A DNA stretch of 64,000 bases from the NCBI RefSeq assembly GCF_901482445.1, contig NZ_LR590477.1, forward strand, positions 1,302,001-1,366,000, read 5' to 3'. The notes beneath the pieces were generated by a model that had not been told where the DNA came from, made no database searches, and saw only the letters and a list, made by a program, of their open reading frames with translations. Made by a program: the position numbers and the translations under genes. Shown here piece by piece: positions 42,471-51,529 of the stretch (position 1 is its first letter; each line of letters opens with the position of its first letter). This DNA is from Neisseria lactamica (lineage in GTDB: Bacteria; Pseudomonadota; Gammaproteobacteria; Burkholderiales; Neisseriaceae).

Positions 42471-42766
42471 TATTTGAACACCGCTTTAAACGGCTTGATC
42501 AGCACTTCGCTATACACGCCGGCGTGAACATAGGGATCGTCTTCCGCCCAAGCCTGCGCCGCATCCAAAGACTCGAACTGCGCCACAATCAGACTGCCCG
42601 AAACACGTTCGGGATTGTCCGGCAGCGGGTTTGGGCCTGCCGTCAACAGCCGACCTTTCGACTTCAGCGTCTCCAGCCGTTTGAGGTGTTCGGGACGTGC
42701 CGCCATACGCGCCTCGTGCACATCCTCCCCGTCTGTTGCCAGCAACATAAAATATTCCACAGTCAA
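42470..42766 (-). CDS. yciI: YciI-like protein
   Basis: A 98-residue small protein of the YciI family, a dimeric ferredoxin-like fold with a conserved His-Asp pair of unknown substrate. Visible features are MLLATDGEDVHEARMAARPEHL and the closing DDPYVHAGVYSEVLIKPFK, where Asp and His would form the putative active site. The gene overlaps yciB upstream by 4 bases and bolA downstream by one base, so the three are a tight operon, yciB-yciI-bolA, as in other beta-proteobacteria. Confidence 0.88.
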   Translation of the reverse strand: MTVEYFMLLATDGEDVHEARMAARPEHLKRLETLKSKGRLLTAGPNPLPDNPERVSGSLIVAQFESLDAAQAWAEDDPYVHAGVYSEVLIKPFKAVFK

Positions 42767-43293
42767 TCCTCCTTTTTCAGATAGGTACTCAGATAAATAC
42801 CCTGAATAATAAAGAAAACAAGCATCAGCGCAGTCGAACCGAACATCTTATAGTTAACCCATTGCGCTTCAAACCTAGTAAACACAAACCAGTTGGCAAT
42901 ACCCATAAAAATCAGAAAACCGACCCACATATAAGTCAATTTCGCCCATACGGCATCTGGAAGCTGAATCTCCCTGCCGATACTCGCCTTTAAACCGTTT
43001 TTACCCGCAAGGTGGCTGCCCAGCAGGAATAACGCCCCGCACCAGAACAATACTGTCGGCTTCCACATAATGAAGCGGCTGTCGCCCAAAACAATGGTTG
43101 CGCCGCCGAATACGACAATCAGCACCAGTCCGACCCACTGCATCGTATCCAGCTTTTTATATTTCCAATACAGAAAAGCCGCCTGAACCACACCGGCAAC
43201 CAAGGCAACCGCCGTAGCGGCAATCATATTTTTGGTAACGGTATAAGTAGCAAAAAACAAGATGACAGACAAAAGGTCGCTGACAAATTTCAT
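42763..43293 (-). CDS. yciB: Inner-membrane-spanning protein YciB (intracellular septation protein A)
   Basis: YciB is an integral membrane protein with links to cell envelope synthesis and division. The 176-residue protein has five hydrophobic segments, from MKFVSDLLSVILFFATYTVT through FMGIANWFVFTRFEAQWVNYK to the final KMFGSTALMLVFFIIQGIYL, matching IspA/IspZ-type proteins. The ATG at 43293 is used because the family begins at MKF. Confidence 0.9.
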   Translation of the reverse strand: MKFVSDLLSVILFFATYTVTKNMIAATAVALVAGVVQAAFLYWKYKKLDTMQWVGLVLIVVFGGATIVLGDSRFIMWKPTVLFWCGALFLLGSHLAGKNGLKASIGREIQLPDAVWAKLTYMWVGFLIFMGIANWFVFTRFEAQWVNYKMFGSTALMLVFFIIQGIYLSTYLKKED

Positions 43294-43407
43294 ATCCAAA
43301 TGAGAAAGCAAATCAAATAAACGCTAATCATACAGGCAGAACCCTATTTTTGCACCTGCAAAGCCAACAAATTTTGTTTTGTTTAATGAAAATATGCACA
43401 GATGTTT

Positions 43408-43435
43408 TTGAAAAAAGATGGAGATATGTCATAAT
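43408..43435 (+). promoter_or_regulatory. Predicted tspA promoter
   Basis: TTGAAA and CATAAT are 16 bases apart in an AT-rich stretch about 147 bases before the tspA start. This is the best sigma-70 match in the 43294-43581 gap. Confidence 0.5.
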
Positions 43436-43581
43436 TTGTAAAATTGGCTTTAAAATACAGCTTCGGCTGGGACCTCTGCCTATCCGCACCCTATCGTCCG
43501 TATTGCCGATGCCTGATGACGAAATTTACAGACTGTACGCGGTCAAACCGTATTCAGCCGCCAACCCACAGGGGATACATC

Positions 43582-46233
43582 TTGAAAAACAACAGACAAA
43601 TCAAACTGATTGCCGCCTCCGTCGCACTTGCCGCATCCTTACAGGCGCACGCGGGGCTCAGCGGGCTGGATGTCCGTTCCAACCTTGACGAACCTTTTTC
43701 CGGCAGCATTACCGTAACCGGCGAAGAAGCCAAAGCCCTGCTAGGCGGCGGCAGCGTTACCGTTTCCGAAAAAGGCCTGACCGCCAAAGTCCACAAGTTG
43801 GGCGACAAAGCCGTCATTGCCGTTTCTTCCGCGCAGGCAGTCCGCGATCCCGTCCTGGTGTTCCGCATCGGTGCAGGCGCGCAGGTACGCGAATACACCG
43901 CCATCCTCGATCCTGTCGGCTACTCGCCCAAAACCAAATCTGCACTTTCAGACGGCAAGACACACCGCAAAACCACTCCGACAGCAGAGTCCCAAGAAAA
44001 TCAAAACACCAAAGCCCTCCGCAAAACCGATAAAAAAGACAGCGCGAACGTAGCCGTCAAACCGGCGCATAACGGCAAAACCCATACCGTCCGCAAAGGC
44101 GAAACGCTCAAACAGATTGCCGCCGCCATCCGTCCGAAACACCTGACGCTCGAACAGGTTGCCGATGCGCTGCTGAAGGCAAACCCAAATGTTTCCGCAC
44201 ACGGCAGACTGCGTGCGGGCAGCGTCATCCAAATCCCGGACTTCAGCAAAATCAAGGCGGAAACCCCTAAAAAAATCAAGCCGGAACCTACCCCGCCAAA
44301 AACAGCGAAACCCCAAGCCGCACCCGTGCCGTCTGAAACGCCCAAACCGGCAGGAAAACCGGCATCCGTACCCGCCGAAACAGAAATGCCGGCTCCGGCA
44401 AAACACCGGCCCGAAACCGCGTCCGTGCCGTCTGAAACACCCGAACCGGCTGCCGAATCCGCGCCTCAAGAAGCTGCCGCTTCCGCAACTGCCGCAGAAC
44501 CTGCCGGCGAAATTGCCGCAGAACCCGTTGCCGAACCCGCCGGCAAAGTTGCGCCCGAACCCGTTGCCGAACCTGCCGGACAGGCAGCCGCCGAAGAAGA
44601 AACCGAAAGCGGACTGTTTGACGGTCTGTTCGGCGTTTCGTACACCTTGCTGCTTGCCGGCGGAGGCGCGGCATTAATTGCCCTGCTGCTGCTTTTGCGC
44701 CTTGCCCGAACCAAACGCGCGCGCCGCACGGAAGAATCCGCCCTTGCAGAAGGTGCGGAATCCGGCCCGGACGGCGCATCGGACGACGGCATAGAAATCA
44801 CCTTCTCCGAAACCGAAATCCCGACAGCGTCCGAAACCGCGCCCCAACCGGACGGGAATGCCCCGCTTGCCTTGGATGAAGAGGCCGAACAAACCTTGTC
44901 GGCGGAACAAACGTTCGATGTAGGTGCAGACACCCCTTCCGGCCATATCGATTTGGATTTCGACAGTTTGGAAACCGCGCAAAACGGCATCGTATCCGGC
45001 GCGCTTACCCGGGATGAAGAAACCCAAAACCGTGAGAATGCCGATTGGAACACCGTCGAATCCACAGACAGCGTGTACGAACCCGAAACCCCCAACCCGT
45101 ACAATCCGGTCTCCATCGTCACCGATACGCCCGAACCGGATTTTACCGAAGGCAGACCGGAAACCGCCGGTGCAGATTCCGACGACATCCCTGCCGGCCA
45201 CGAAGAGGCAACGCCCGCCCAATCCTTCTCAGGCACGCAGGTGCCTTCCGGACTGGCGGGATTCCTTAAAGGTTCCTCTCCCGAAACCATCTTGGAAAAA
45301 ACCGTTGGCGAAGTCCAAACGCCGGAAGCGTTGCACGACTTCCTGAAAGTATATGAAACCGATACCGTTTCAGACAACGCGCCCGAAACGCCCGACTTCC
45401 ACACCGCCGCAGACGATTTGTCCGCGCTGATGCAACCTTTTGAAACACCGGCTGTTGAGGAATTTAAAGCACCTGCCGTTGAGGAAAATACGGCGGAAAC
45501 CGTTGCCGAAACGTCCGACTTCCACACCGCTGCCGACGATTTGTCCGCGCTGATGCAGCCTTTTGAAGCACCGGCTGCCGAAGAAAAAGCGGCGGAAACC
45601 GTTGCCGAAATGCCCGATTTCCACACCGTTGCAGACGATTTGTCCGCACTGCTTCAACCTTTTGAAACACCTGCCTTTGAGAAATTTGAAGCACCTGCTG
45701 TTGAAGAAAAAGCGGCGGAAACCGTTGCCGAAACGCCCGATTTCCACACCGCCGCAGACGATTTGTCCGCGCTGATGCAGCCTTTTGAAACACCGGCTGC
45801 CGAAGAAAAAGCGGCGGAAACTGTTGCCGAAACGCCCGATTTCCACACAGCCGCAGATGATTTGTCCGCGCTGATGCAGCCTTTTGAAACACCGGCTGCC
45901 GAAGAAAAAGCGGCGGAAATCACTTTGGAAACACCGGATTCCAACGTCCCCGAGGCAGACGCTTTGCCCGACTTTCTGAAAGACGGGGAAAAAGAAACGG
46001 TAGATTGGAGCATTTCCCTTGCCGAAGAAAATATCCCGAGCGCGGGTACCGGCTTTGCTTCGGAAGCTGCAGGTTCTGATACGCCTGCCGAAGCGAAATA
46101 CGACCTTGCCGAAATGTATCTCGAAATCGGCGACCGCGATGCCGCTGCCGAAACCGTGAAAGAGTTGCTGGAAGAAGCGGAAGGCGATGTGTTGAAACGC
46201 GCCCAAACGTTGGCGCAGGAATTGGGTATTTGA
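43582..46233 (+). CDS. tspA: TspA, FimV-like T-cell-stimulating surface protein
   Basis: TspA is a meningococcal FimV/LysM-type inner-membrane or surface protein known for stimulating T cells and aiding host adhesion. From a TTG start at 43582 (AGGGGA ribosome site) it has 883 residues. It has a signal peptide (IAASVALAASLQAHA), a FimV N-terminal domain (LDEPFSGSITVTGEEA), a LysM motif (HTVRKGETLKQIAAAIRPK), a long Pro/Ala/Glu-rich region, one membrane helix near residues 360-380 (YTLLLAGGGAALIALLLLL), and an acidic cytoplasmic part ending in a FimV C-terminal domain (YDLAEMYLEIGDRDAAAET). Five imperfect repeats lie in the acidic part. An upstream ATG frame exists but lacks a signal peptide. 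Confidence 0.93.
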   Translation: MKNNRQIKLIAASVALAASLQAHAGLSGLDVRSNLDEPFSGSITVTGEEAKALLGGGSVTVSEKGLTAKVHKLGDKAVIAVSSAQAVRDPVLVFRIGAGAQVREYTAILDPVGYSPKTKSALSDGKTHRKTTPTAESQENQNTKALRKTDKKDSANVAVKPAHNGKTHTVRKGETLKQIAAAIRPKHLTLEQVADALLKANPNVSAHGRLRAGSVIQIPDFSKIKAETPKKIKPEPTPPKTAKPQAAPVPSETPKPAGKPASVPAETEMPAPAKHRPETASVPSETPEPAAESAPQEAAASATAAEPAGEIAAEPVAEPAGKVAPEPVAEPAGQAAAEEETESGLFDGLFGVSYTLLLAGGGAALIALLLLLRLARTKRARRTEESALAEGAESGPDGASDDGIEITFSETEIPTASETAPQPDGNAPLALDEEAEQTLSAEQTFDVGADTPSGHIDLDFDSLETAQNGIVSGALTRDEETQNRENADWNTVESTDSVYEPETPNPYNPVSIVTDTPEPDFTEGRPETAGADSDDIPAGHEEATPAQSFSGTQVPSGLAGFLKGSSPETILEKTVGEVQTPEALHDFLKVYETDTVSDNAPETPDFHTAADDLSALMQPFETPAVEEFKAPAVEENTAETVAETSDFHTAADDLSALMQPFEAPAAEEKAAETVAEMPDFHTVADDLSALLQPFETPAFEKFEAPAVEEKAAETVAETPDFHTAADDLSALMQPFETPAAEEKAAETVAETPDFHTAADDLSALMQPFETPAAEEKAAEITLETPDSNVPEADALPDFLKDGEKETVDWSISLAEENIPSAGTGFASEAAGSDTPAEAKYDLAEMYLEIGDRDAAAETVKELLEEAEGDVLKRAQTLAQELGI
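45385..45927 (+). repeat. Five-copy acidic tandem repeat in TspA
   Basis: Units start at 45385, 45508, 45607, 45730 and 45829, with lengths 123, 99, 123, 99 and 99 bp. Each encodes ETPDFHTAADDLSALMQPFE or close variants, then a Glu/Ala spacer; the 123-bp units carry an eight-residue insertion (xFKAPAVE type). All lengths are multiples of three, so copy-number change keeps the frame. Confidence 0.9.
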
Positions 46234-46255
46234 TCCGAATCCGCCCTTCGCAAAC

Positions 46256-46288
46256 AAAAAGATGCCGTTTCCGACGGCATCTTTTTTT
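46256..46288 (+). terminator. Terminator after tspA
   Basis: GATGCCGT-TTCCG-ACGGCATC followed by seven T. It resembles an uptake-sequence hairpin but lacks the CTGAA part, so it is not an uptake site. Confidence 0.85.
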
Positions 46289-46718
46289 GCTTGGCTGCGT
46301 TTCAAATAGTGTCGATTTGCTTAGATGTTGTTTTAATGTGGCGCCGGCAGGCATAGCCGGCTTCAAGGTATTCAATAAGACGGCTTGCCGCCTGACTGAA
46401 AAATAATTGTCTTTCCCTTGCAAACAGTCGGAATCGGCGGATTGTTAACGCGGTTATTTTAAAATGGCTTTATTCAAACCCGCCTATTTTCAACACTATT
46501 TTGAAACACTGCCTTTGCTTTGTCTGTTTGATGCGGCGGAAGGATGGGAAAAACAGAGCAAGCCCGCATACCGCGCCCCGCAAAATTGGGATTCCTGCTG
46601 CGCCCGGTGGCATTTTGGCGGACAGCTTGCCGCCTGCCCGCCCTCCTTACTGCAAGCCCCTTACGCCTGATTATCCGATAACCGGATTGCCCGTCCGCGC
46701 ACAAACCGCCGGCGGCAA
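46289..46718. other. Intergenic stretch between tspA and gloA
   Basis: About 430 bases. One frame (46464-46670, 68 codons, MALFKPAYFQHYFE...) has a start codon but no ribosome site or recognisable family. I do not call it a gene. Confidence 0.45.
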
Positions 46719-46755
46719 AATGCCGTCTGAACCCCCAAAGGCTTCAGACGGCATT
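46719..46755 (-). terminator. Uptake-sequence terminator after gloA
   Basis: A facing pair around an 11-base loop, with AAAA on its far side giving a short U run for the minus-strand transcript. Confidence 0.75.
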
Positions 46756-46773
46756 GGCTGCGGTATCAGGGTA

Positions 46774-47190
46774 TCAGGCAGTTTGATAGGCAATCGAATC
46801 GTTACCGCTGTTTTTTTGGATAAACTCGATTTTGTAGCCGTCGGGATCTTCGACAAAGGCAATGACGGTTGTGCCGTGCTTCATCGGACCGGCTTCGCGG
46901 ACGACGTTTCCGCCCTGCCGCTTCACACGTTCGCAGGCTTCGTAGGCATCGTCCACTTCAATGGCGATGTGTCCGAAAGCATTGCCCGAATCGTATTGCG
47001 CCGTGTCCCAGTTGTGGGTCAGTTCCAAAACGCTGCTGTCCGCCTCGTCGCCGTAACCGACAAAGGCAAGGCTGAACCTGCCTTCCGGATAATCCTTGCG
47101 GCGCAAAAGCCTCATCCCCAAAACGTTTTGGTAGAAATCAAGGGATTTTTCGAGATTGCCCACGCGGAGCATAGTATGGAGTAAGCGCAT
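46774..47190 (-). CDS. gloA: Lactoylglutathione lyase (glyoxalase I)
   Basis: GloA converts the hemithioacetal of methylglyoxal and glutathione to S-lactoylglutathione. The 138-residue protein has the expected metal ligands in order: His5 (LLHTMLRV), a Glu in LELTHNWDT, a His in AFGHIAIEVDD and a Glu in DGYKIEFIQ. It has the usual LDFYQNVLGMRLLRRKDYPE segment. Length matches the bacterial nickel-dependent type. Confidence 0.95.
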   Translation of the reverse strand: MRLLHTMLRVGNLEKSLDFYQNVLGMRLLRRKDYPEGRFSLAFVGYGDEADSSVLELTHNWDTAQYDSGNAFGHIAIEVDDAYEACERVKRQGGNVVREAGPMKHGTTVIAFVEDPDGYKIEFIQKNSGNDSIAYQTA

Positions 47191-47215
47191 TTTTCGTGTT
47201 CCTCATTGGTGGCGG

Positions 47216-48385
47216 TTAAACTTCGATTTTATTCGGGGTAAACGTCTGCCATTTGTTGCAGGCGGGACAGTGCCAGAAAAAGGCTTGGGATTTGAAGTGG
47301 CAGTTGCGGCAACGGTACATCACGCTGCGCTGTAGCTGCCGTCCGATAACCGAACGCATCATATCGGCATCGGCTTTCCAGGCCGGATTCAAATCGCTGA
47401 GTTTCAAACCGAGCAGGCGGTACACGCCGTTAAGGTCGGGCCTGCGGCGGACAAGCTCCACGGCGGTTTGCGCGGCTTCTTTCTCGCCCTTGAGCAGCAG
47501 GGATTTTTCATACACGACCTGAATCAAATCCAATTCGGGGAAAGTCTGCATATATCCGGTCAGGCGGTCCAAGCCTTCTTCGGGCTTGCCCTGTGCGGCA
47601 TAGGCCTCGTAAAGTTTTTCGCCGACCATACTCAAATAGGCGTGGTTTTGCTGTTCGATGGCGGCATAGGCATCGACGGCGGCGGGGAAATTGCCCAGCC
47701 TGTACTCGAGATCGCCCAAAATCATATTGGCACGGGTACATTTTTTATTGGCTTCCAAGGCTTTGCCGATATGGAAACGCGCCGCGTCGAAATTGGATTT
47801 GAACAGCGAGGCTTGTGCAAGCTCGCAATAAAATTGCGCGATTTCAAATTGATAAGTCTGCTCGTCATGACTGAGCAGCCGGGCGGTTTCAACCGCTTTT
47901 TCCCAATCCCTGTCCTGCTGGTAAATATGGAGCAGGTGCTGGCGGGCCTCGTGCGCCATTTCACCGTCTTGCAGCCCCAAAAAAATCTGTTCGGCACGAT
48001 CGACCAAGCCCGCGCTTTGATAATTCCGCGCCAGCTCGAACAGGACGCGCGCGCGCTTTTCGCCGACCGTGTCGGGAGAATCGAGCATCGTCCGGTGTAT
48101 ATTGATGGCTTTGTCGTTTTCGCCGCGCTGGCGGTAAAGTTTGCCGAGGGTGAGGTTCAAATCATACGATTGCGGCCGGCCGTCGACGACTTCCGCCAAC
48201 TCCCTTGCCGCGCGCCCGCTGTTGCGGTCGACCAAAGCGTCCAGGCTTTTATAAAATCCCGAAGGGATGCTTTTTGCCTGCTTTAACACGGTCTTCATAT
48301 CCACACGGGCGGCAAACCAGCCCATTGCGAAAAAGACGGGCAAAAGGATAATCGGCAGCAGGATAATCCACAATTCGTTGTCCAT
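47216..48385 (-). CDS. lapB: LPS assembly regulator LapB (YciM)
   Basis: LapB is a membrane-anchored TPR protein that directs LpxC proteolysis by FtsH and so balances LPS and phospholipid synthesis. The 389-residue protein has an N-terminal membrane helix (IILLPIILLPVFFAMGWFAA), about nine TPR-like repeats, and a C-terminal rubredoxin-like metal knuckle (YRCRNCHFKSQAFFWHCPAC). It is ten bases downstream of lapA, the standard pair. Confidence 0.93.
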   Translation of the reverse strand: MDNELWIILLPIILLPVFFAMGWFAARVDMKTVLKQAKSIPSGFYKSLDALVDRNSGRAARELAEVVDGRPQSYDLNLTLGKLYRQRGENDKAINIHRTMLDSPDTVGEKRARVLFELARNYQSAGLVDRAEQIFLGLQDGEMAHEARQHLLHIYQQDRDWEKAVETARLLSHDEQTYQFEIAQFYCELAQASLFKSNFDAARFHIGKALEANKKCTRANMILGDLEYRLGNFPAAVDAYAAIEQQNHAYLSMVGEKLYEAYAAQGKPEEGLDRLTGYMQTFPELDLIQVVYEKSLLLKGEKEAAQTAVELVRRRPDLNGVYRLLGLKLSDLNPAWKADADMMRSVIGRQLQRSVMYRCRNCHFKSQAFFWHCPACNKWQTFTPNKIEV

Positions 48386-48395
48386 ATCGGCTTTC

Positions 48396-48710
48396 TTAAG
48401 GCTGTTTGGCGGATTCGGCGGTATTTTGTGCCGCCTGTGCGTTTGAAGCCGGCTCTGTCAGACGCGCGTCTTTCCTGATTTGGGCGCGCAACCGGCCGTT
48501 TTCGGCGCGCGACGACAGCAGCCTGACGAACAGGGCGGACATTCCGAGGACGATGCCCGCCGCAAACGCGCAGAACAGGGCGGCAATCAACGGCAAATCG
48601 AATTTCTGCCCCGGCAGGTAGGAAAAGGAAACGGTATCGGTATTGAGGACGGCAAGCAGCAGGAAGAGCAGCAGGATAATGATTTTGACGACGGTATAAA
48701 TAAGTTTCAT
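48396..48710 (-). CDS. lapA: LapA-domain membrane protein
   Basis: LapA is a small inner-membrane partner of LapB. The 104-residue protein has two membrane helices (YTVVKIIILLLFLLLAVLNT and LIAALFCAFAAGIVLGMSAL) joined by the conserved TVSFSYLPGQKFDLP turn, then a basic coiled-coil tail (RLLSSRAENGRLRAQIRKDA). The ATG at 48710 gives MKLIYTVVKII. From memory of pathogen chromosomes, its upstream neighbour there is ilvE; here licABCD is in between. Confidence 0.9.
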   Translation of the reverse strand: MKLIYTVVKIIILLLFLLLAVLNTDTVSFSYLPGQKFDLPLIAALFCAFAAGIVLGMSALFVRLLSSRAENGRLRAQIRKDARLTEPASNAQAAQNTAESAKQP

Positions 48711-48879
48711 ATGCGTTCCGCAGGTAAGACAGACGGGCGGCACACCCAAACGGTAAGGCAGCCGGATTGTGCAAGTTTAAACGATTTGGACGCTTCCGGA
48801 TAGGGAAGCCGCTGACACGGGCAGGCAGGCAATGCTAAAATATGCAAAGACAAACTCCCCGCGCCGATACAGAAATGCC

Positions 48880-49800
48880 ATGCAATCAATCAATCAATCA
48901 ATCAATAAAATTGTAGGCTTTGCCCGAACCTGCCGCAAGCCTGACGAGGTATTTGATTTTCTCACGCGCCACGCCGTCCCCTTCTCCCCCATCGGTGGGA
49001 TGACCAACCAAAATATCCTGCTGGATCTGCCCGGCGGGAAATTCGTCCTGCGCCTGCCCCATCACTCCCGTGCCGCCTTGATCGACCGGGGGCACGAGGC
49101 GTTCAACAATGATTTGGCGTACCGCGCCGGTTTGAATGTGGAAACGCCCGTTTTGGATGTGCGGAGCGGCGTGAAGCTGACGCGTTATCTGGAAAATGCC
49201 GCGCCCTTAAATCAAACGCAACTGCAAGACGGACGCTGCCTGCGCCTGGTCGCGGGCAACCTGCGCCGGCTGCACGGCGGAAACTTTGCCTTCCGCAACA
49301 CATTCAATGCCTTTGACGCATTCCGCCGGTATTTTTCCTTATTGCAGGACAAGGATTTGTTCCTGAAGGCGGACGCGCGTATGGACAGGCTTGCGGATGC
49401 TTTTTGGCGGCTGGAAGGCGTATGCCGGAAACTGCCCCTGCGCCCGTGCCACAATGATTTGGTACCGGAAAATATGCTGTTGCAGGGGGAGAGGCTGTTT
49501 TTTATCGATTGGGAGTATTCGGGTATGAACGACCCCTTGTTCGACCTTGCCGCCGTTATCGAGGAGGGGCGGATGCCGTCTGAAGCGACAGACTGCCTGC
49601 TGGAAGCCTATTTTGCCGGCGGGGCTTCAGACTGCATTTCGGCGCGGGACGCGGCGGCGCGCCTGACCATCCACCGTTTTTGCCAAAACGTGCTGTGGTT
49701 TTTGTGGACGAAGGTTAAAGAGGAACAGGGTGAAGATTTCGGCGGTTATGCGGCACGGCGGCTGGCTGCTGCGTTTGAACTGTCGGCGGTGCTGCCGTGA
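48880..49800 (+). CDS. licA: Choline kinase LicA, translated through a CAAT repeat
   Basis: LicA phosphorylates choline to phosphocholine, the first step in adding phosphorylcholine to lipooligosaccharide. The 306-residue protein has the choline/aminoglycoside-kinase fold: a glycine-rich start (NILLDLPGGKFVLRLP), the catalytic loop PCHNDLVPENML near residue 190, and the metal motif IDWEYSGMNDPLFDLA near 208. The ATG at 48880 runs straight into six CAAT units and stays in frame with the kinase, so this copy is predicted ON. Another ATG (48875) in a different frame lies just before, a layout like H. influenzae lic1A. Its stop overlaps the licB start. Confidence 0.93.
   Translation: MQSINQSINKIVGFARTCRKPDEVFDFLTRHAVPFSPIGGMTNQNILLDLPGGKFVLRLPHHSRAALIDRGHEAFNNDLAYRAGLNVETPVLDVRSGVKLTRYLENAAPLNQTQLQDGRCLRLVAGNLRRLHGGNFAFRNTFNAFDAFRRYFSLLQDKDLFLKADARMDRLADAFWRLEGVCRKLPLRPCHNDLVPENMLLQGERLFFIDWEYSGMNDPLFDLAAVIEEGRMPSEATDCLLEAYFAGGASDCISARDAAARLTIHRFCQNVLWFLWTKVKEEQGEDFGGYAARRLAAAFELSAVLP
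48883..48906 (+). repeat. (CAAT)6 tetranucleotide tract at the licA start
   Basis: Six uninterrupted CAAT units, bases 48883-48906, encode QSINQSIN at the N-terminus of LicA. Gain or loss of a unit shifts the frame, so this is a candidate phase-variation tract. Six units is short compared with many H. influenzae alleles. Confidence 0.9.
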
Positions 49801-50678
49801 TGCGTGGCTGTCTGTTCGGAGCGGCCTCGGCGGTATTTTGGGCGGCTTCCGGCCTATTGTTCGACCGTTTGCCGTTTGCGCGCGGCGCGGCATTCGGACA
49901 GATGGTTTTTTTGCTGTTTTTGATTGATTTGTGTTCTTTGTCGGCAGTGTGGGCGTGGTTGGGGCGCAGCAGGCGGCCGGGGTTTCGCGGCTGTTTTTGG
50001 CGACCCGTGTTGTCGGGGCTGCTCGGCGGGCCGGTCGGTATGTCGGCATACCTCTTGGGCATCCATTACCTGACGGTATATTATGCCGCGCCTTTATCGT
50101 CCCTGTTCCCCGTATTGGCGGCGGCTTTGTCGGCTTGGTTTTTAAAGGAACGCACGGGAGCGGCGGCGCGTGCCGGTTTCGCGCTGGCGGTACTCGCTTC
50201 GGCTGGCTTGGCGGCGGATGCGGGCGGACGGGGCGGACTGAACGCTTTGGGGCTGGTTTGTATCGCGGTGTGCGTTTCGGGCTGGTCGCTCGAGGTTGTT
50301 TTGTCTGCCCGGACGATGCGTACGCTCTCCGGCCTTCAGGTTTATTGTTTGCGCCTGTGCGGATCGGTATGCGGCTACCTGCTGATTCTCGTTTTCCTGT
50401 CTGCCCGGGGGTTTTCTTTAAACCCCTCCGATTTTCACGACGCGCGCATCATCGGCATCATTGCCTTCGGCGCGTTGTCTTATGCCTGTTATTATCAGGC
50501 GATTTATCTGTTGAAACCCCTCAAGGCGATGGCTTTGAACATTACCTACCCTGTTTGGGCGATGGCTTTGGGGTTTTTCGTTTACCGCCACCCGGTTCCG
50601 CCGTCCGCCATAATGTGGGCGGTTTTGTTGGGAGCCGGCGCGGCATTGAGCCTGTATGGGCGGGAAGGTGAAATATGA
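49800..50678 (+). CDS. licB: Choline transporter LicB (EamA/DMT family)
   Basis: LicB imports choline for LicA. The 292-residue protein is a drug/metabolite-transporter type permease with ten hydrophobic segments in two EamA halves (GAASAVFWAASGLLFDRL; YLTVYYAAPLSSLFPVLAAA; SYACYYQAIYLLKPLKAMAL; ITYPVWAMALGFFVY). The ATG at 49800 shares a base with the licA stop (TGATG), and its end overlaps licC by four bases. This coupling means that licA phase variation would also lower licB translation. Confidence 0.9.
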   Translation: MRGCLFGAASAVFWAASGLLFDRLPFARGAAFGQMVFLLFLIDLCSLSAVWAWLGRSRRPGFRGCFWRPVLSGLLGGPVGMSAYLLGIHYLTVYYAAPLSSLFPVLAAALSAWFLKERTGAAARAGFALAVLASAGLAADAGGRGGLNALGLVCIAVCVSGWSLEVVLSARTMRTLSGLQVYCLRLCGSVCGYLLILVFLSARGFSLNPSDFHDARIIGIIAFGALSYACYYQAIYLLKPLKAMALNITYPVWAMALGFFVYRHPVPPSAIMWAVLLGAGAALSLYGREGEI

Positions 50679-51403
50679 ATGCCATTATTTTGGCGGCGGG
50701 GCTGGGCAGCCGCTTTAAAGAAATGACGCAAACCGTCCACAAAGCCCTTTTGGACATCTGCGGCACGCCCAACCTCGAAAGGACGCTGTCCTTCCTGCGC
50801 GAAGCCGGCATAAGCAATATCGCCGTCGTGACCGGCCATTTGCACCGGCAATTCGATTATCTTCAAGAAAAATACGGCTGTATTTTGATTCACAACGAAA
50901 AATATCGGGAATACAACAGCATCTATTCCTTTTCGCTGGCGCGTGATTTTTTCAACGGCTGCTACGTCGTCGATGCTGACGTGGTGCTCGGACGCAATAT
51001 TTTTTTAAACCGTCCGCGGCACAGCACCTATTTCACCGTCGTCCGCGCCCGCACGCACAACGAATGGCTGCCTGTTTCAGACGGCATCGGACGGGTCGTC
51101 CGCATCGACATCGGTTCCCAATCCCGCCCCAGCCTGTCGGGCGTGTCTTACTGGACGGCGGAAGACTGCCGCACCGTCTTAAACCTGCTCGGGGCATACA
51201 CCGGCGCGGAACGCTTGGAAAACCCCAAACTCTATTGGGACAACATCCCGATGGAACACCTCGGCAAACTGGACATCCGCACCGAGCTGCTCGGCAGCGG
51301 CGACATATTTGAAATGGACGACCAAGAAGACTACCGCGCCATCTTGCGGCAGCTCGCCCCCCTTCGGCAGCGGCAATGTCCCGACACGCAAGGCGGCACA
51401 TAA
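50675..51403 (+). CDS. licC: CTP:phosphocholine cytidylyltransferase LicC
   Basis: LicC activates phosphocholine to CDP-choline. The 242-residue nucleotidyltransferase opens MNAIILAAGLGSRFKEMT with the CTP-binding loop, has the Lys in VHKALLDICGTPNLERTL, and YVVDADVVLGRNIFLN with the metal-binding Asp pair. It closes with DIFEMDDQEDYRAIL. The length and motifs match the Haemophilus/Streptococcus LicC type. It overlaps licB by four bases. A uptake sequence inside encodes VSDGIGRV. Confidence 0.92.
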   Translation: MNAIILAAGLGSRFKEMTQTVHKALLDICGTPNLERTLSFLREAGISNIAVVTGHLHRQFDYLQEKYGCILIHNEKYREYNSIYSFSLARDFFNGCYVVDADVVLGRNIFLNRPRHSTYFTVVRARTHNEWLPVSDGIGRVVRIDIGSQSRPSLSGVSYWTAEDCRTVLNLLGAYTGAERLENPKLYWDNIPMEHLGKLDIRTELLGSGDIFEMDDQEDYRAILRQLAPLRQRQCPDTQGGT

Positions 51404-51494
51404 AGCGCGGCCCTGCCGTATTGCCCGAACAGTTTTGCCGCTGCGGATGACGGCGTTCCAACCGTAAAGAAAAGCAATGCGCCCCTTTGACGGG

Positions 51495-51520
51495 GTGCAA
51501 TATATAAGTGCAATATATAA
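51495..51520 (+). repeat. Tandem 13-bp repeat before licD
   Basis: Two perfect copies of GTGCAATATATAA stand head to tail, ending nine bases before the licD start and adjoining its AAGGA ribosome site. A small CCCC-TTTGA-CGGGG hairpin lies just upstream (51482-51494). The spacing and AT-rich units could form a promoter or a spacing-variable control element. Confidence 0.7.
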
Positions 51521-51529
51521 GGAATTTAA

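Noticed and set aside
46464..46670. 68-codon frame before gloA
   Set aside because: ATG present but no ribosome site, no motif, and Cys/Trp-rich random-looking composition.
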